Assembly (NCBI GenBank): GCA_031291675.1
Contig: JARLIO010000076.1
Coordinates: 62,001 to 126,000 of the forward strand
DNA from: Azospirillaceae bacterium
GTDB lineage: Bacteria; Pseudomonadota; Alphaproteobacteria; Azospirillales; Azospirillaceae
Direction of reading: 5' to 3'
Length of the DNA stretch: 64,000 bases
The translations under genes and the position numbers were made by a program. The notes below the pieces were generated by a model. That model worked only from the letters and a program-made list of their open reading frames with translations. It ran no database searches and had not been told where the DNA came from. Positions 15,586 through 24,474 of this stretch are shown piece after piece (position 1 is the first letter of the stretch; each line of letters starts with the position of its first letter).

Positions 15586-17631
15586 TCAGTCGGCGGTGAT
15601 CGCCGCCTGACGCTGTTCAACGACACGTTCGGCGAGGCGCCCCGTCAGTTCGGCGAGATGGTCAAAGGTCGAGACGAAGGTTCCAACACCCTGGGTCAGC
15701 GATCGCAACTCGACGATCAGGTCGTGGATCTCCGCCTGCGGCAACTGGACCTTGACCTCGTCCCAGCCGGCCCAGCCCGGCCGGTCGTCATAGCCCAGGA
15801 TCTGGCCGCGGCGGCTGCTGGCCAGTCGCTGCACCCGGCTGGTGAAGTCCTTGGGGACCGCGATGGTGACCGCCAGGATTGGTTCGAGCAGCACCGGCTC
15901 GCATTTCGGCATCCCCTCGGCCATCGCCATCCGTGCCACGGTCTTGAACGCCATTTCGGAACTGTCGACGGCATGGAACTGGCCGCTGGTCAGGGTGACT
16001 TCGATATCGACGACCGGAAATCCCAACGGACCCTGACCCAGATAGTCGCGAACCCCCACCTCGACCGCCGGAATGAACTGGCGAGGCACAGTTCCGCCCA
16101 CGATCTTGTCGATGAAGCTGAAGCCGGTTCCCCGCGGCCGGGGGGCGATCTCGATATGGATGTCGGCAAACTGGCCATGCCCGCCGGACTGGCGTTTGAA
16201 CCGGGCGTGCTGGGCCGCGGGCTTGCGGATGCTTTCCCGGTAGGGCACCTGCGGCGCACGCCCCTTGACCGGCAGGCTGAACTTGTTGCGCAGCCGGTCG
16301 ATGGCAATCTGGAGATGGATATCGCCCTGACCCCAGAGCACGATCTCGCTGCTTTCGGCCCGTTGCTGGGTGCGGAGCGCCGGATCCTCCTCCAACAGCT
16401 TCTGGATCGCCGCGGTCAGCTTGACCTCGTCCGAGCGCTGCTCGGCAACGATGGCCAGTGCGAAGACCGGCTCGGCCGTGTCGGGCCAGATCGGGCTGCG
16501 GCCGGGTGGGCCCTGTTCGGTCACGATATCGCCCGTTGCGATCTTCTCCATGCGCCCCAACGCGACAATGTCGCCGGCCTCGGCCTGGGTCAGTTTCCGG
16601 GGTTCGTATCCCATCATGCGATAGAGGCCGCTGACCCGTTCGCCGCCCAGGATCATGCCGTCGGTCACGGTACCGCGCCAGATCCGGGCGACGCTGATCT
16701 TGCCGCTATGCATGGCGTGGAAGGTCTTGAAGACCTGGGCCAGCACGGCGGAACCGTTGGGCAGACCCATCCGTTCCGCCGCGACCGGCGCCTCGGGGGT
16801 CTCGTGGCGCAGCGCCTTGAGCAGCCGCCGCACACCATTGTCGCTCTCGGCCGAACCCAGAAAGACCGGAACGATCAGATCGGAGGCGAAGTCCTTGCTG
16901 AGCTGGCGGTACAACTCCTCTTTTTCGGGAGCGATATCCTCAAGCAACTGTTCCAGCAGGGCATCGTCGAAATCGGACAGGGCTTCCAGCAGCTCCTGGC
17001 GCGCCTCGTGCTGGTGGTCGTACACCCGGTCGGGAACCGGGACCAGATCGGAAGGGGCCCCGGCCTGATAATGATAGGCGCGCTCGCTCGCCAGATCGAT
17101 ATAACCGCTGATCTGGTCGCCGTCGCCGATCGGAACTTCGCGCAGCACCAGACGCCGGCTCGACAGCGCCTGCAAGGCCGCCAGCACATCGCGGATGCGC
17201 ACCTTGAGGCCGGGGATCAGATCGACCTTGTTGATAAAGATAATGTGCGGAATCGAATAGTCGTCAAGAAATTTGAACAGCGGCCCCAGCGGCAGCAGCT
17301 TGTCGACGGTGGGCTCGACCACGATGACGGCGGCGTCCACGACCATGAGCGCGTTGCGGGTCTCCGCCGAGAGCTCGACAGACCCCGGGCAGTCGAGGAA
17401 ATTCCAGCGGTCACCGAGATATTCGGTGGTTGCCAGGCCGATCTCGACGCTCATCTGACGGGCCTTGGCTTCCGGGGCGGCGACACCGACCGCGCTGCCG
17501 TCACGAACGGTGCCCTTGCGGGTGATCGCGCCGGTCGCCGACAGCAGGCTCTCAAGTAGACTGGTTTTTCCCGACAGATAGGGCCCGACCAATGCGGCGC
17601 AGCGCGGCGCCGATCTTCTCGCATGGGGCAT
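15586..17631 (-). CDS. EF-G-like translational GTPase paralogue
   Basis: 681 residues with the EF-G domain order: GTPase, beta-barrel, then domains III-V (GGHGQFADIHIEI, GVRDYLGQGPLGFPVVDIEVTLTSGQFHAVDSSEMAF). It is clearly EF-G family, but the G domain departs from canonical EF-G. The P-loop is GPYLSGKT (residues 16-23), the switch II stretch has DCPG rather than DTPGH, and the base-recognition motif is NKVD. These are the marks of the EF-G-like paralogues found beside a true FusA in many bacteria. Start ATG 17631 has a strong GGGAGGA upstream; an extension to 17733 was rejected. Its function is not defined. It follows no operon partner. Confidence 0.85.
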   Translation of the reverse strand: MPHARRSAPRCAALVGPYLSGKTSLLESLLSATGAITRKGTVRDGSAVGVAAPEAKARQMSVEIGLATTEYLGDRWNFLDCPGSVELSAETRNALMVVDAAVIVVEPTVDKLLPLGPLFKFLDDYSIPHIIFINKVDLIPGLKVRIRDVLAALQALSSRRLVLREVPIGDGDQISGYIDLASERAYHYQAGAPSDLVPVPDRVYDHQHEARQELLEALSDFDDALLEQLLEDIAPEKEELYRQLSKDFASDLIVPVFLGSAESDNGVRRLLKALRHETPEAPVAAERMGLPNGSAVLAQVFKTFHAMHSGKISVARIWRGTVTDGMILGGERVSGLYRMMGYEPRKLTQAEAGDIVALGRMEKIATGDIVTEQGPPGRSPIWPDTAEPVFALAIVAEQRSDEVKLTAAIQKLLEEDPALRTQQRAESSEIVLWGQGDIHLQIAIDRLRNKFSLPVKGRAPQVPYRESIRKPAAQHARFKRQSGGHGQFADIHIEIAPRPRGTGFSFIDKIVGGTVPRQFIPAVEVGVRDYLGQGPLGFPVVDIEVTLTSGQFHAVDSSEMAFKTVARMAMAEGMPKCEPVLLEPILAVTIAVPKDFTSRVQRLASSRRGQILGYDDRPGWAGWDEVKVQLPQAEIHDLIVELRSLTQGVGTFVSTFDHLAELTGRLAERVVEQRQAAITAD

Positions 17632-18069
17632 GGTTCCTCCCTTTCGCAAACCGGCCTTTCGCAAAGCGATGGCCGTTCGCGCATTTTTGGCCCGCAGCAG
17701 GGTGCTGCGGAGCGTGCTGGAATGGGTCGGCACCTGCCCGACGCGGTGCCGCCGGTCCTGTGAAAGGGTCCTCCCACCGCGCGTCGATGTCTACGGAAAA
17801 CGCGGTGCCGGGGATTCGGCCACAGTGCCGCGGGGCGCGCTGGACAATGGCTTTCGCCGGGCTGCTGCGGGCGCGGCGTCGGCCAACGGCATCGTACAAA
17901 TATTACAAAATCTATTAAATTAATGGAATTATAGAGATTACTTGATGAAGTCATGGAAAAATAGTGATTCTTTTATGTCAAATTCAAGAGTCCATCGATA
18001 TGTTGCCGGACGTGTTTCATCGAATGCGGCGGCAAGCCTGAAATCATGCAATCAGCAGGGGGCAAGGGA
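17632..18069. other. Intergenic region with AT-rich promoter-like stretch
   Basis: No convincing gene; the open frames here are GC-rich shadow reading. From about 17890 to 18000 the sequence is strongly AT-rich (runs such as CAAATATTACAAAATC and TAAATTAATGGAATTATAG), unlike its surroundings. It separates the EF-G-like gene and the cache-domain gene and could hold divergent promoters, but no specific box was assigned. Confidence 0.4.
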
Positions 18070-18555
18070 ATGACGAATTACTGGCATCGCGCGGTGGTCT
18101 GGCACCTGATGTTGCTTTTTGTCATGGCCGGCCTCGCCTTGGTGCCGTTGGCCGGGCGTGCCGAGGCGGCGGCGTCGCGGGATGAGGTGAAAGCCCTGAC
18201 CCTCAAAGCGGCCGAGATTGTCGCGACCCGGAGCCTTGATGAGGCGCGGCGGATCTTCCACAACGACACCGCCTTCAAGCACGACGAGATCTATGTCAAT
18301 GTCATTGATCTTAACGGTGTTTGGTTGGTCTATCCGCCCCGTCCGGCCGCGGAAGGCCAGAGCGTCATCAATGTCAAGGATGCCGACGGCAAGGCTCTGG
18401 TGCAGGAAATCATCAGGATTGCCCGCGAGCAGGGCGAGGGCTGGGTCGAGTATCGTTGGTTCAATCCTGTGTCAAATCGGATCGAACAGAAGATTACCTT
18501 CGTTGAACGGGTTGCTCACAAGGATATGATCACATATATTGGAATATACAAGTAG
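18070..18555 (+). CDS. Secreted single cache-domain protein
   Basis: 161 residues. A hydrophobic signal peptide or anchor spans residues 8-30 and ends GRAEAAA. The remainder reads as one cache (sCache_2) domain: TLKAAEIVATRSLDEARRIF, VYPPRPAAEGQSVINVKDADGKALVQEII and GWVEYRWFNPVSNRIEQKITFVE. There is no output domain, so it is a periplasmic ligand-binding module acting alone or with a separate partner. ATG 18070 is preceded by AGGGGG; an in-frame ATG at 18046 is an alternative. It converges with the DUF1097 gene. The ligand is unknown. Confidence 0.75.
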   Translation: MTNYWHRAVVWHLMLLFVMAGLALVPLAGRAEAAASRDEVKALTLKAAEIVATRSLDEARRIFHNDTAFKHDEIYVNVIDLNGVWLVYPPRPAAEGQSVINVKDADGKALVQEIIRIAREQGEGWVEYRWFNPVSNRIEQKITFVERVAHKDMITYIGIYK

Positions 18556-18624
18556 ACATTATTTAGATGTTAGTGCGGCAGCCCGCGGTGGGCAGGGAAG
18601 ATCGTCGTCGGCCGCCCTTGCCGA

Positions 18625-19197
18625 TCAGGCACGCCGTTTGGCCGGGAGCTGGGCGTACACCGTGATGATCCCCAACAGAATCCCGAAGACGGCCATCGCG
18701 ACGGTCCAGATTGCGGCGACGATCGGCAGGAAGGCATCCGGGCCGAAATGCGGGAAGCTGTTGGTGAAATAGATCCCGAGCGCCATCGAGATTCCGTTGA
18801 AGAAAGGCAGGGAACCTTCCTGGAAGGCATGCGACCAGGACATCGAATGGACCATGAAGCCCACACCGATGAAGAGCGCCGCGGCAATCCCGAGATCCCC
18901 GGGCGTCAGCAGGCTCGGGACGAAGCTGAACACCGGGATGATGGCCAGGGAAACACCGGTGATGACGGCCGCATAGCCGAAACTCTCGAGAATCATCGGC
19001 ACGACCTGGAGCTTGGCGCCAAGCGCAAAATACTCCGCCCACACGATGAACGAACACCACAGGGCGAAATTGAATTTCCCCAGCCATAGCCCGAAGGGCA
19101 GGGAAAGGACAACGGTCACCGCGACCGCCAACCACAGGGGCACCCTGTTGATCACGACGTCGTGTGGCAGGTCCAGGGCCGGGTTCTGACTGCTCAT
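18625..19197 (-). CDS. DUF1097 integral membrane protein
   Basis: 190 residues with about five hydrophobic helices (WLAVAVTVVLSLPFGLWLG, FALWCSFIVWAEYFALGA and FLPIVAAIWTVAMAVFGILLGII among them), matching the DUF1097 family in size and pattern. Start ATG 19197 has GGGAG about 8 bases upstream; a longer form to 19302 was rejected. It is the third gene of the minus-strand run UPF0261, TIM barrel, DUF1097, with a 149-bp gap after the TIM-barrel gene. A transport or channel role for the pathway is inference only. Confidence 0.8.
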   Translation of the reverse strand: MSSQNPALDLPHDVVINRVPLWLAVAVTVVLSLPFGLWLGKFNFALWCSFIVWAEYFALGAKLQVVPMILESFGYAAVITGVSLAIIPVFSFVPSLLTPGDLGIAAALFIGVGFMVHSMSWSHAFQEGSLPFFNGISMALGIYFTNSFPHFGPDAFLPIVAAIWTVAMAVFGILLGIITVYAQLPAKRRA

Positions 19198-19346
19198 TTT
19201 TGTTTCTCCCTCTTTGCGGATTTGTTCTTGTTGGCGCATGCGCGGCCGTCTTGGCCAGAAAGCGCGGGGGCCGTGCCAGCCGTCGCCGCGTTGCGGCAAC
19301 ATGGCGACGGCTCCCGTTCAGGTGCGGTTCTGTCGAACTTTGGCGA

Positions 19347-20177
19347 TCACCGATGGATTTCTTTGAACCGGCGAGTTTGTTCTGTCAGCGCCCGTTCGGT
19401 TGGCAGCCGCTCCATGCTCGACGCGCCGTAGAAGCCATGGCAGTTCGGGCATGCCTTTAGGATGTCGTTGGCGTCATCCGGTTCGGAGATCGGTCCGCCG
19501 TGACACAGCACGATGATGTCCTTGCGGATCTTCAAGGCCGCGTCGGTCCAGGCATTGATCAGGTCGGGGCATTCCGCCAGCTTGCGTGAGGTTTGCGAGC
19601 CGATCGCGCCGCCGGTAGTCAGGCCCATATGGCAGACGATGATGTCGGCGCCGGCCTTGGCCATCGCCTGCGCCTGGTCGGGATCGAAGACATAGGGGGT
19701 TGTCAGCATCCCCAATTGGTGCGCTTTGCCGATCATGTCGACTTCGAGGCCGTAGCTCATGCCGGTCTCTTCAAGATTGGCGCGGAAAACGCCATCGATC
19801 AGGCCAACCGTTGGGAAGTTCTGGACACCGGCAAATCCGATATCCGACAATTTGCGCAGGAACGGCTCCATCAGGACGAAGGGATCGGTGCCATTGACGC
19901 CGGCCAGGACCGGGGTGTGCTTGACAACCGGCAGAACCTCGCTGGCCATCTCGACCACGATGTCGTTGGCGTTGCCATAGGCCAGCAGGCCCGCCAGCGA
20001 GCCCCGGCCCGCCATGCGATAGCGGCCGGAATTATAGATCACGATCAAATCGATGCCGCCGGCCTCCTCGCATTTGGCCGACAGGCCGGTACCGGCGCCA
20101 CCGCCAACGATGGGCTGGCCGGCGGCGATCATACCGCGGAATTTGTCAAGCAGGGCTTCGCGGGTAAATCTGGCCAT
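19347..20177 (-). CDS. PEP-hydrolase-type (PF09370-like) TIM-barrel protein
   Basis: 276 residues. Family motifs run in order: [16 protein letters not shown] (25-40), GVNGTDPF (93-100), [13 protein letters not shown] (117-129), CHMGLTTGG (182-190), [12 protein letters not shown], and a C-terminal [17 protein letters not shown]. Members of this family have been annotated as phosphoenolpyruvate hydrolase-like, but the reaction is not established in my knowledge. It starts 16 bp after the UPF0261 gene, in the same order as the two domains of plant Tm-1. Two further copies of the fold lie nearby (21657-22409 and the N-terminus of the activator at 22494-24386). Confidence 0.85.
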   Translation of the reverse strand: MARFTREALLDKFRGMIAAGQPIVGGGAGTGLSAKCEEAGGIDLIVIYNSGRYRMAGRGSLAGLLAYGNANDIVVEMASEVLPVVKHTPVLAGVNGTDPFVLMEPFLRKLSDIGFAGVQNFPTVGLIDGVFRANLEETGMSYGLEVDMIGKAHQLGMLTTPYVFDPDQAQAMAKAGADIIVCHMGLTTGGAIGSQTSRKLAECPDLINAWTDAALKIRKDIIVLCHGGPISEPDDANDILKACPNCHGFYGASSMERLPTERALTEQTRRFKEIHR

Positions 20178-20193
20178 GACAGAAACCTCCTGT

Positions 20194-21399
20194 TCAGATG
20201 AGTTCGAGGAAATTGGCGACCAGAACCTGGCTGAAGGCCGGGTCGTTAAGATGCTCCGGCCGACGTATCAGGCGCCGTTCTGCCGTCTGGTGAATGGTTT
20301 GTTCCAGGGCGTCGAACAGGGCCCGGTCGGCCTCGGGATCGTGGAAGGCCTGGCCCGGCTGATCGAGCATCGACACGCCCCCTTCGGGGATCACGATGCG
20401 AACCGGACCTTCCATGCGGTTGACACGTTCGCCGATCCAACGCCCCATTTGCGTGTTCTCTTCCGCAGTGGTCCGCATCAGGGTCACCTGGGGGTTGTGC
20501 GGGTAGAACCGGCGACCGCGGTAACGGTCCGGTACCGTTTCGGGGGCGGCAAAATTGACCATGTCGAGCGCGCCGCAGGACAGAACGTAGGGGATCCGGG
20601 TCCGGATGATCGCGCCGAAGCGGTCGGCGGTGCAGGCCAGCACGCCGCCCATCAGGAAATCGCAGACCTCCGTCGGGGAGATATCGATCACACCAGCGAG
20701 CAGACGGGAATCCGCCAGTTTTTCCATCGACTGACCGCCGGTGCCGGTGGCATGAAACACGAGGCAATCATAGCGCTCCTCAAGCGCCGCGGTGACGCCC
20801 TGGACGCAGGGTGTTGTGACGCCGAACATCGTCAAGCCGAGCGCGGGCTTGGTGGCAAGGCTCGGGGGACGGTGGTTCTTGATCATCCCGGCCAGGGCAT
20901 GAGCGGCGTTGGACAGCACCTGTTCGGAAATCCGATTGATGCCGGCGACGTCGGTCACCGAATACATCATGCAGATATCCGCGGGCCCGACATAGGGGCG
21001 GACATCACCCGACGCCATCGTCGAGACCATCACCTTGGGAACACCGATTGGCAGGTGGCGCATGGCCGGGGTCGCGAGGGCGGTACCGCCTGACCCCGCG
21101 GCCGAAATGATGCCGCCGAGGTCGGTTCGCGTCGCGATGAACCGTTCGAAGGCGATCGCCATCGCGGCGACGGCCGAACCGCGGTCCCCGGTAAAGACCG
21201 CGGCGCGGCCATCGGGGTGGTGATTGGCAACCTCGTGGGCTGAAATGTCGGTGATCGTTGGGCTATCGCTGGTGCCGAGATCGACGGTCACGGTTTTGAG
21301 ATCAAGACGACGAAGGCAGTCCGCGATGAAGGTCAGTTCACGGCCTTTGGTGTCGAATGTTCCGGCGACATAGGCCGCGCCGGCATCCTGGTTTGTCAT
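20194..21399 (-). CDS. UPF0261 / Tm-1-like ATP-binding domain protein
   Basis: 401 residues of the UPF0261 family, related to the N-terminal half of the tomato Tm-1 antiviral protein. Conserved stretches are [100 protein letters not shown] and the C-terminal [21 protein letters not shown]. Start ATG 21399 has GGGAG upstream; the frame continues to 21459 without a good site. It heads the minus-strand operon that a sigma-54 promoter at 21514-21529 would transcribe. Its substrate is unknown. Confidence 0.88.
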   Translation of the reverse strand: MTNQDAGAAYVAGTFDTKGRELTFIADCLRRLDLKTVTVDLGTSDSPTITDISAHEVANHHPDGRAAVFTGDRGSAVAAMAIAFERFIATRTDLGGIISAAGSGGTALATPAMRHLPIGVPKVMVSTMASGDVRPYVGPADICMMYSVTDVAGINRISEQVLSNAAHALAGMIKNHRPPSLATKPALGLTMFGVTTPCVQGVTAALEERYDCLVFHATGTGGQSMEKLADSRLLAGVIDISPTEVCDFLMGGVLACTADRFGAIIRTRIPYVLSCGALDMVNFAAPETVPDRYRGRRFYPHNPQVTLMRTTAEENTQMGRWIGERVNRMEGPVRIVIPEGGVSMLDQPGQAFHDPEADRALFDALEQTIHQTAERRLIRRPEHLNDPAFSQVLVANFLELI

Positions 21400-21513
21400 G
21401 CGTTTTCTCCCGTGCGATCTGTTCTTGCTTGCAGCCACGCCGGCGTGGCGGGGCGTCATCTTTTTGGTCTTCAGGGCGCAAAAGTTGGTCTTGAGGGCGC
21501 AAAGCGCGTCATT

Positions 21514-21529
21514 GCATCGATCGTGCCAT
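21514..21529 (-). promoter_or_regulatory. Sigma-54 (RpoN) promoter for the UPF0261 operon
   Basis: On the minus strand the bases read TGGCACG, four bases (ATCG), then ATGCA. This has the invariant -24 GG and -12 GC at the canonical spacing of ten bases and only one mismatch to the TGGCACG-N4-TTGC consensus. It points toward the UPF0261 start about 115 bp downstream. A sigma-54 activator is encoded 1 kb away. Confidence 0.75.
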
Positions 21530-21578
21530 TGGCAGCGGCGCGGGAAACGGTGTTCAGTCGCCTTTGGGATTGGGGAAA

Positions 21579-21617
21579 AATCGGTAATTTCCTCGAAATG
21601 ACACGAAATTACCGATT
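21579..21617. promoter_or_regulatory. 13-bp inverted repeat, probable activator-binding (UAS) site
   Basis: AATCGGTAATTTC (21579-21591) and its exact reverse complement (21605-21617) are separated by 13 bases. The centre is about 95 bp upstream of the predicted transcription start of the sigma-54 promoter, a normal enhancer distance. It is also only 40 bp before the divergent gene at 21657. The likely binder is the Fis-type HTH of the activator at 22494-24386. Confidence 0.65.
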
Positions 21618-21656
21618 GTTACCCATTCGGCCGTGTGATCGGGAGGGGGCGGAGCC

Positions 21657-22409
21657 ATGGGACACCGGTTTGCCAAGCGGGGGTCCGCTGCCGGAACGGG
21701 GCGTCGGTTTCACGGCGTGATCGTCGACCGCATTGATGAGGGCGCGGATCGCCCCGGCGAAGATTTCGCGCTGTTATGCCCGCACTATGCCGGCATGGAC
21801 GCCGCGTTGGCCGACCTGATCGGCTCTCTTCCGGTCGGCGACGCCAATGGCGCGATCCTGGCGGCGATCCCGTCCTGTCGGCCCGGGCCGGGGCTTTATG
21901 CCGGTATTCTGGCGGCCGATCCGTTCCGGCCCGGACCCATGCTGCTTGCCGCCTTGAAGGGATGTGGCGTGCGGGCGGTTGTCAACCTGCCGACCGTGGC
22001 GATGCTCGGGCACAGTCTGGGCCTGGCGTTGAGCCATGCCGGCATCGATTATGCCGCCGAACTCCGAACCCTGGCGCACGCGGCGACTCTCGGTCTGGAT
22101 GCCATGGCCGTGGTGTCAACGGCGGCGCAAGCCGCGGCTGCGGCGGCGGTGGGCATTGGCGCGATCATGGTCCATCCGGGGCCGGCGGCGCGCGACCCCG
22201 AGGTCAATCGATCGCGCGTTGCCGCGATCGCCGCCATTGTCGCGGCGGTCCGCGCCATTGATCCGGGTCTTTGCGTCTTGGTGTTTCGGCATCCGGGATT
22301 CGACGGGATCCTTGACCCGGTTGGTGATCAGGCGGACGGCGTCGTCGACTGGGCGATCCGGCCCTATGACGGCGTGCTGGCGCCCGGGTCGACAGCGAAA
22401 TCATTCTGA
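21657..22409 (+). CDS. Divergent PEP-hydrolase-type TIM-barrel paralogue
   Basis: 250 residues, Ala-rich. The middle aligns well with the neighbouring PF09370-like protein: GILAADPF against GVNGTDPF, then GCGVRAVVNLPTVAMLGHSLG against [19 protein letters not shown], followed by a matching L..AGIDYAAEL...A..LG helix and IMVHPG against VCHMGL. It lacks the N-terminal [11 protein letters not shown] loop and the C-terminal GASSMERLP segment, so it may have lost activity. ATG 21657 has GGGAGGG about 9 bases upstream. It is divergent from the operon and convergent with the activator gene. The family call is mine from eye alignment. Confidence 0.7.
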   Translation: MGHRFAKRGSAAGTGRRFHGVIVDRIDEGADRPGEDFALLCPHYAGMDAALADLIGSLPVGDANGAILAAIPSCRPGPGLYAGILAADPFRPGPMLLAALKGCGVRAVVNLPTVAMLGHSLGLALSHAGIDYAAELRTLAHAATLGLDAMAVVSTAAQAAAAAAVGIGAIMVHPGPAARDPEVNRSRVAAIAAIVAAVRAIDPGLCVLVFRHPGFDGILDPVGDQADGVVDWAIRPYDGVLAPGSTAKSF

Positions 22410-22493
22410 CGGTCGGGTGGCGCGCGGTCGCCGTCGCGACCGGGGATCAGCCCGTCCTGAGTCAAGATCACGGCGGGCTGGTATGACATGCGG

Positions 22494-24386
22494 TCACTCG
22501 AGGCCGAAGCGTCGCATCTTGTTGTAAAGGGTCTTGCGCGACAGGCCGAGATAGCGGGCGGTCTCGCCGCGCTTGAACCGGTGCCGCCGCAAGCCGTCGA
22601 GGATCCAGTCGCGTTCAGAACCTGCGTCGGCGGCCACCGGCGGTGCGGCAACCGGTATCGTGGGCATTGCGAGCCGCGCTGTTCCACCGCCGGGGCTGAT
22701 GTTCGGCGTTGCGGCATGGGGATCGGGTGGATCGAGCAGCCGCGACAGATCACCGGCGCCGATCACGTCGGTGTCGGACAGGATGGCGGCCTGCTGAATC
22801 ACGTTGCGCAGCTCCCGGACATTTCCCGGCCAGCGGTGGCTCATCAGGATCTGATAGGCGGCGTTGTCGATAACCTTTGGCCGTGCCTGGCGCTGTGTCG
22901 CCAGGGTGGCGAGGAAGTTCTGGGCCAGCAGGGGGATATCCTCGATCCGCTCGGCAAGGCTGGGGAGCCGTATTTCCAGTCGGTTGAGACGGTAGAATAG
23001 ATCTTCGCGAAATCGGCCGTTGGCGACCATGGATCGAAGATCGCGGTTGGTCGCACAGACAATCCGCGTGTCGAGATGATGGGCCTGATTGCTGCCCAGG
23101 CGTTCAAAGCTTCCGGATTCCAGGACGCGCAACAATTTGCCCTGCAGCGACAGCTCCAGATCACCGATCTCGTCCAGAAACAAGGTGCCGCCATTGGCCT
23201 CTTCGAACCGGCCGATCCGCGCCCGGGTTGCGCCGGTGAATGCGCCGCGCTCGAAGCCGAACAGCTCGCTTTCGAGCAGGTCGTGGGGAATTGCGGCGCA
23301 ATTGACAGCGACGATGGCTCGTTCCCGCCGGCAACTGCCGCGGTGAAGGGCCTGTGCCACCAATTCCTTGCCGGTGCCGCTGGCGCCCTGAATCAAGACC
23401 GCCAGATCGCTATCGGCCAGGCGCTCGATCATCCGCACCACCTGGGCCATCACCGGGGAGCGCCCGATCAGGCCGAACCGCCTGCCATCACCGAGCCACT
23501 CCGTCTCGATCGCCTCGACCTTCCGGGTCAGGCCGGCAATCGCCTTGAACGCCGATGCCGCATCGCACACCGCGGTTTCCAGGGGCAGGCGGTCGATCGT
23601 CGAACTGGCGATATAACCGTCGGCGCGGCCGACCCGGCAGACATTCGCGGCATCCTGCGGGGTCGCGATTGGTCCACCTTCGACAAAACAGAGGATCCCG
23701 GCGCGGCGCCGGCGCAGCTCGGTGAACATCGCGCGGGCTTCGGCGGCGGCGGCCGCTATATCCAGGGTCGCGGGTTCACCACTGATACCGCCCGACGTCC
23801 AGCCGAAATTGAGGCAGATGATGTCGGCGCCGGCGGCCGCCATATCGGTCGCTTCGGCGATCCGGCGGACATAGCCGACGGCCAGCAGGCCGCGGCGGTG
23901 GGCTTCGGCAATCAGGGCGACCTCACGCGGCCAGCCCAGGCCACGCCGCGCCAGGGCGGCACCGGTACCGGGGTCCAGCAGGCTTGTCGTCGGGAAATTG
24001 GCGACGCCGTGGAAACCCCATGATTGGATGCGCCCCAGCAGGTCCGGGATCGCGGTTCGCGGGTCGAGCGTCGAGGCGCCGAACAGGACCGGAACATCGA
24101 CGCGATCAAGGATCTCCGCCCGGGCAAATCCGGCGACGAACGCATTGGTTTCGTGGATCGGGACCATACAGGCGACCGACGGCGCCCCCATCACCCGGAC
24201 CCGTCCGGCGCTGAGCGCCAGAATGAAATCCGCGCCGCCCCGCACCGCCGATTGCGCCACCAAACCCGCCCCGATCGCGGCGCCGATCAGAAAACCGGCC
24301 GCGTCGTCGGCACGGCGACGCCACGCGGCCAGCGCCTGTCCCGGGTCGAGCGGTGCCGTCACCGGCGTTGCGTCGAGAGGCTTCAT
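22494..24386 (-). CDS. Sigma-54-dependent activator with a PEP-hydrolase-type TIM-barrel sensor domain
   Basis: 630 residues in three parts. Residues 20-275 form a PF09370-like TIM barrel (GVANFPTTSLLDPG, LNFGWTSGG, VEGGPIATPQDAA and ASSTIDRLPLE align with the neighbouring enzyme). Residues 305-540 are an AAA+ domain with Walker A GASGTGKE (334-341), the sigma-54 contact loop GAFTGA (381-386) and Walker B TLFLDEIGD (401-409). Residues 591-627 are a Fis-type helix-turn-helix. The protein should activate RpoN promoters when the barrel senses a metabolite related to the pathway. The obvious target is the promoter and inverted repeat at 21514-21617. A GTG start at 24416 is possible; ATG 24386 is preferred. 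Neither has a strong ribosome-binding site. Confidence 0.9.
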   Translation of the reverse strand: MKPLDATPVTAPLDPGQALAAWRRRADDAAGFLIGAAIGAGLVAQSAVRGGADFILALSAGRVRVMGAPSVACMVPIHETNAFVAGFARAEILDRVDVPVLFGASTLDPRTAIPDLLGRIQSWGFHGVANFPTTSLLDPGTGAALARRGLGWPREVALIAEAHRRGLLAVGYVRRIAEATDMAAAGADIICLNFGWTSGGISGEPATLDIAAAAAEARAMFTELRRRRAGILCFVEGGPIATPQDAANVCRVGRADGYIASSTIDRLPLETAVCDAASAFKAIAGLTRKVEAIETEWLGDGRRFGLIGRSPVMAQVVRMIERLADSDLAVLIQGASGTGKELVAQALHRGSCRRERAIVAVNCAAIPHDLLESELFGFERGAFTGATRARIGRFEEANGGTLFLDEIGDLELSLQGKLLRVLESGSFERLGSNQAHHLDTRIVCATNRDLRSMVANGRFREDLFYRLNRLEIRLPSLAERIEDIPLLAQNFLATLATQRQARPKVIDNAAYQILMSHRWPGNVRELRNVIQQAAILSDTDVIGAGDLSRLLDPPDPHAATPNISPGGGTARLAMPTIPVAAPPVAADAGSERDWILDGLRRHRFKRGETARYLGLSRKTLYNKMRRFGLE

Positions 24387-24474
24387 GGGTAACCGACCGC
24401 GCGTCGCTGCCGTCACATCACGACAGCTTATCCGAATTCGATCCGCCTTGGCCAGCAGCGCGCCAACGGGGCAG

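Noticed and set aside
15550-17559. Plus-strand open frame of 669 codons
   Set aside because: It is antisense to the EF-G-like gene over almost its full length, and its composition (Gln/Asp/His/Arg-rich, no domain) is that of a GC-rich shadow frame.
17630-17923. Possible small plus-strand gene divergent from the EF-G-like gene
   Set aside because: Its start overlaps the EF-G-like start codon, it is Arg-rich and it ends in the AT-rich promoter stretch; more likely non-coding.
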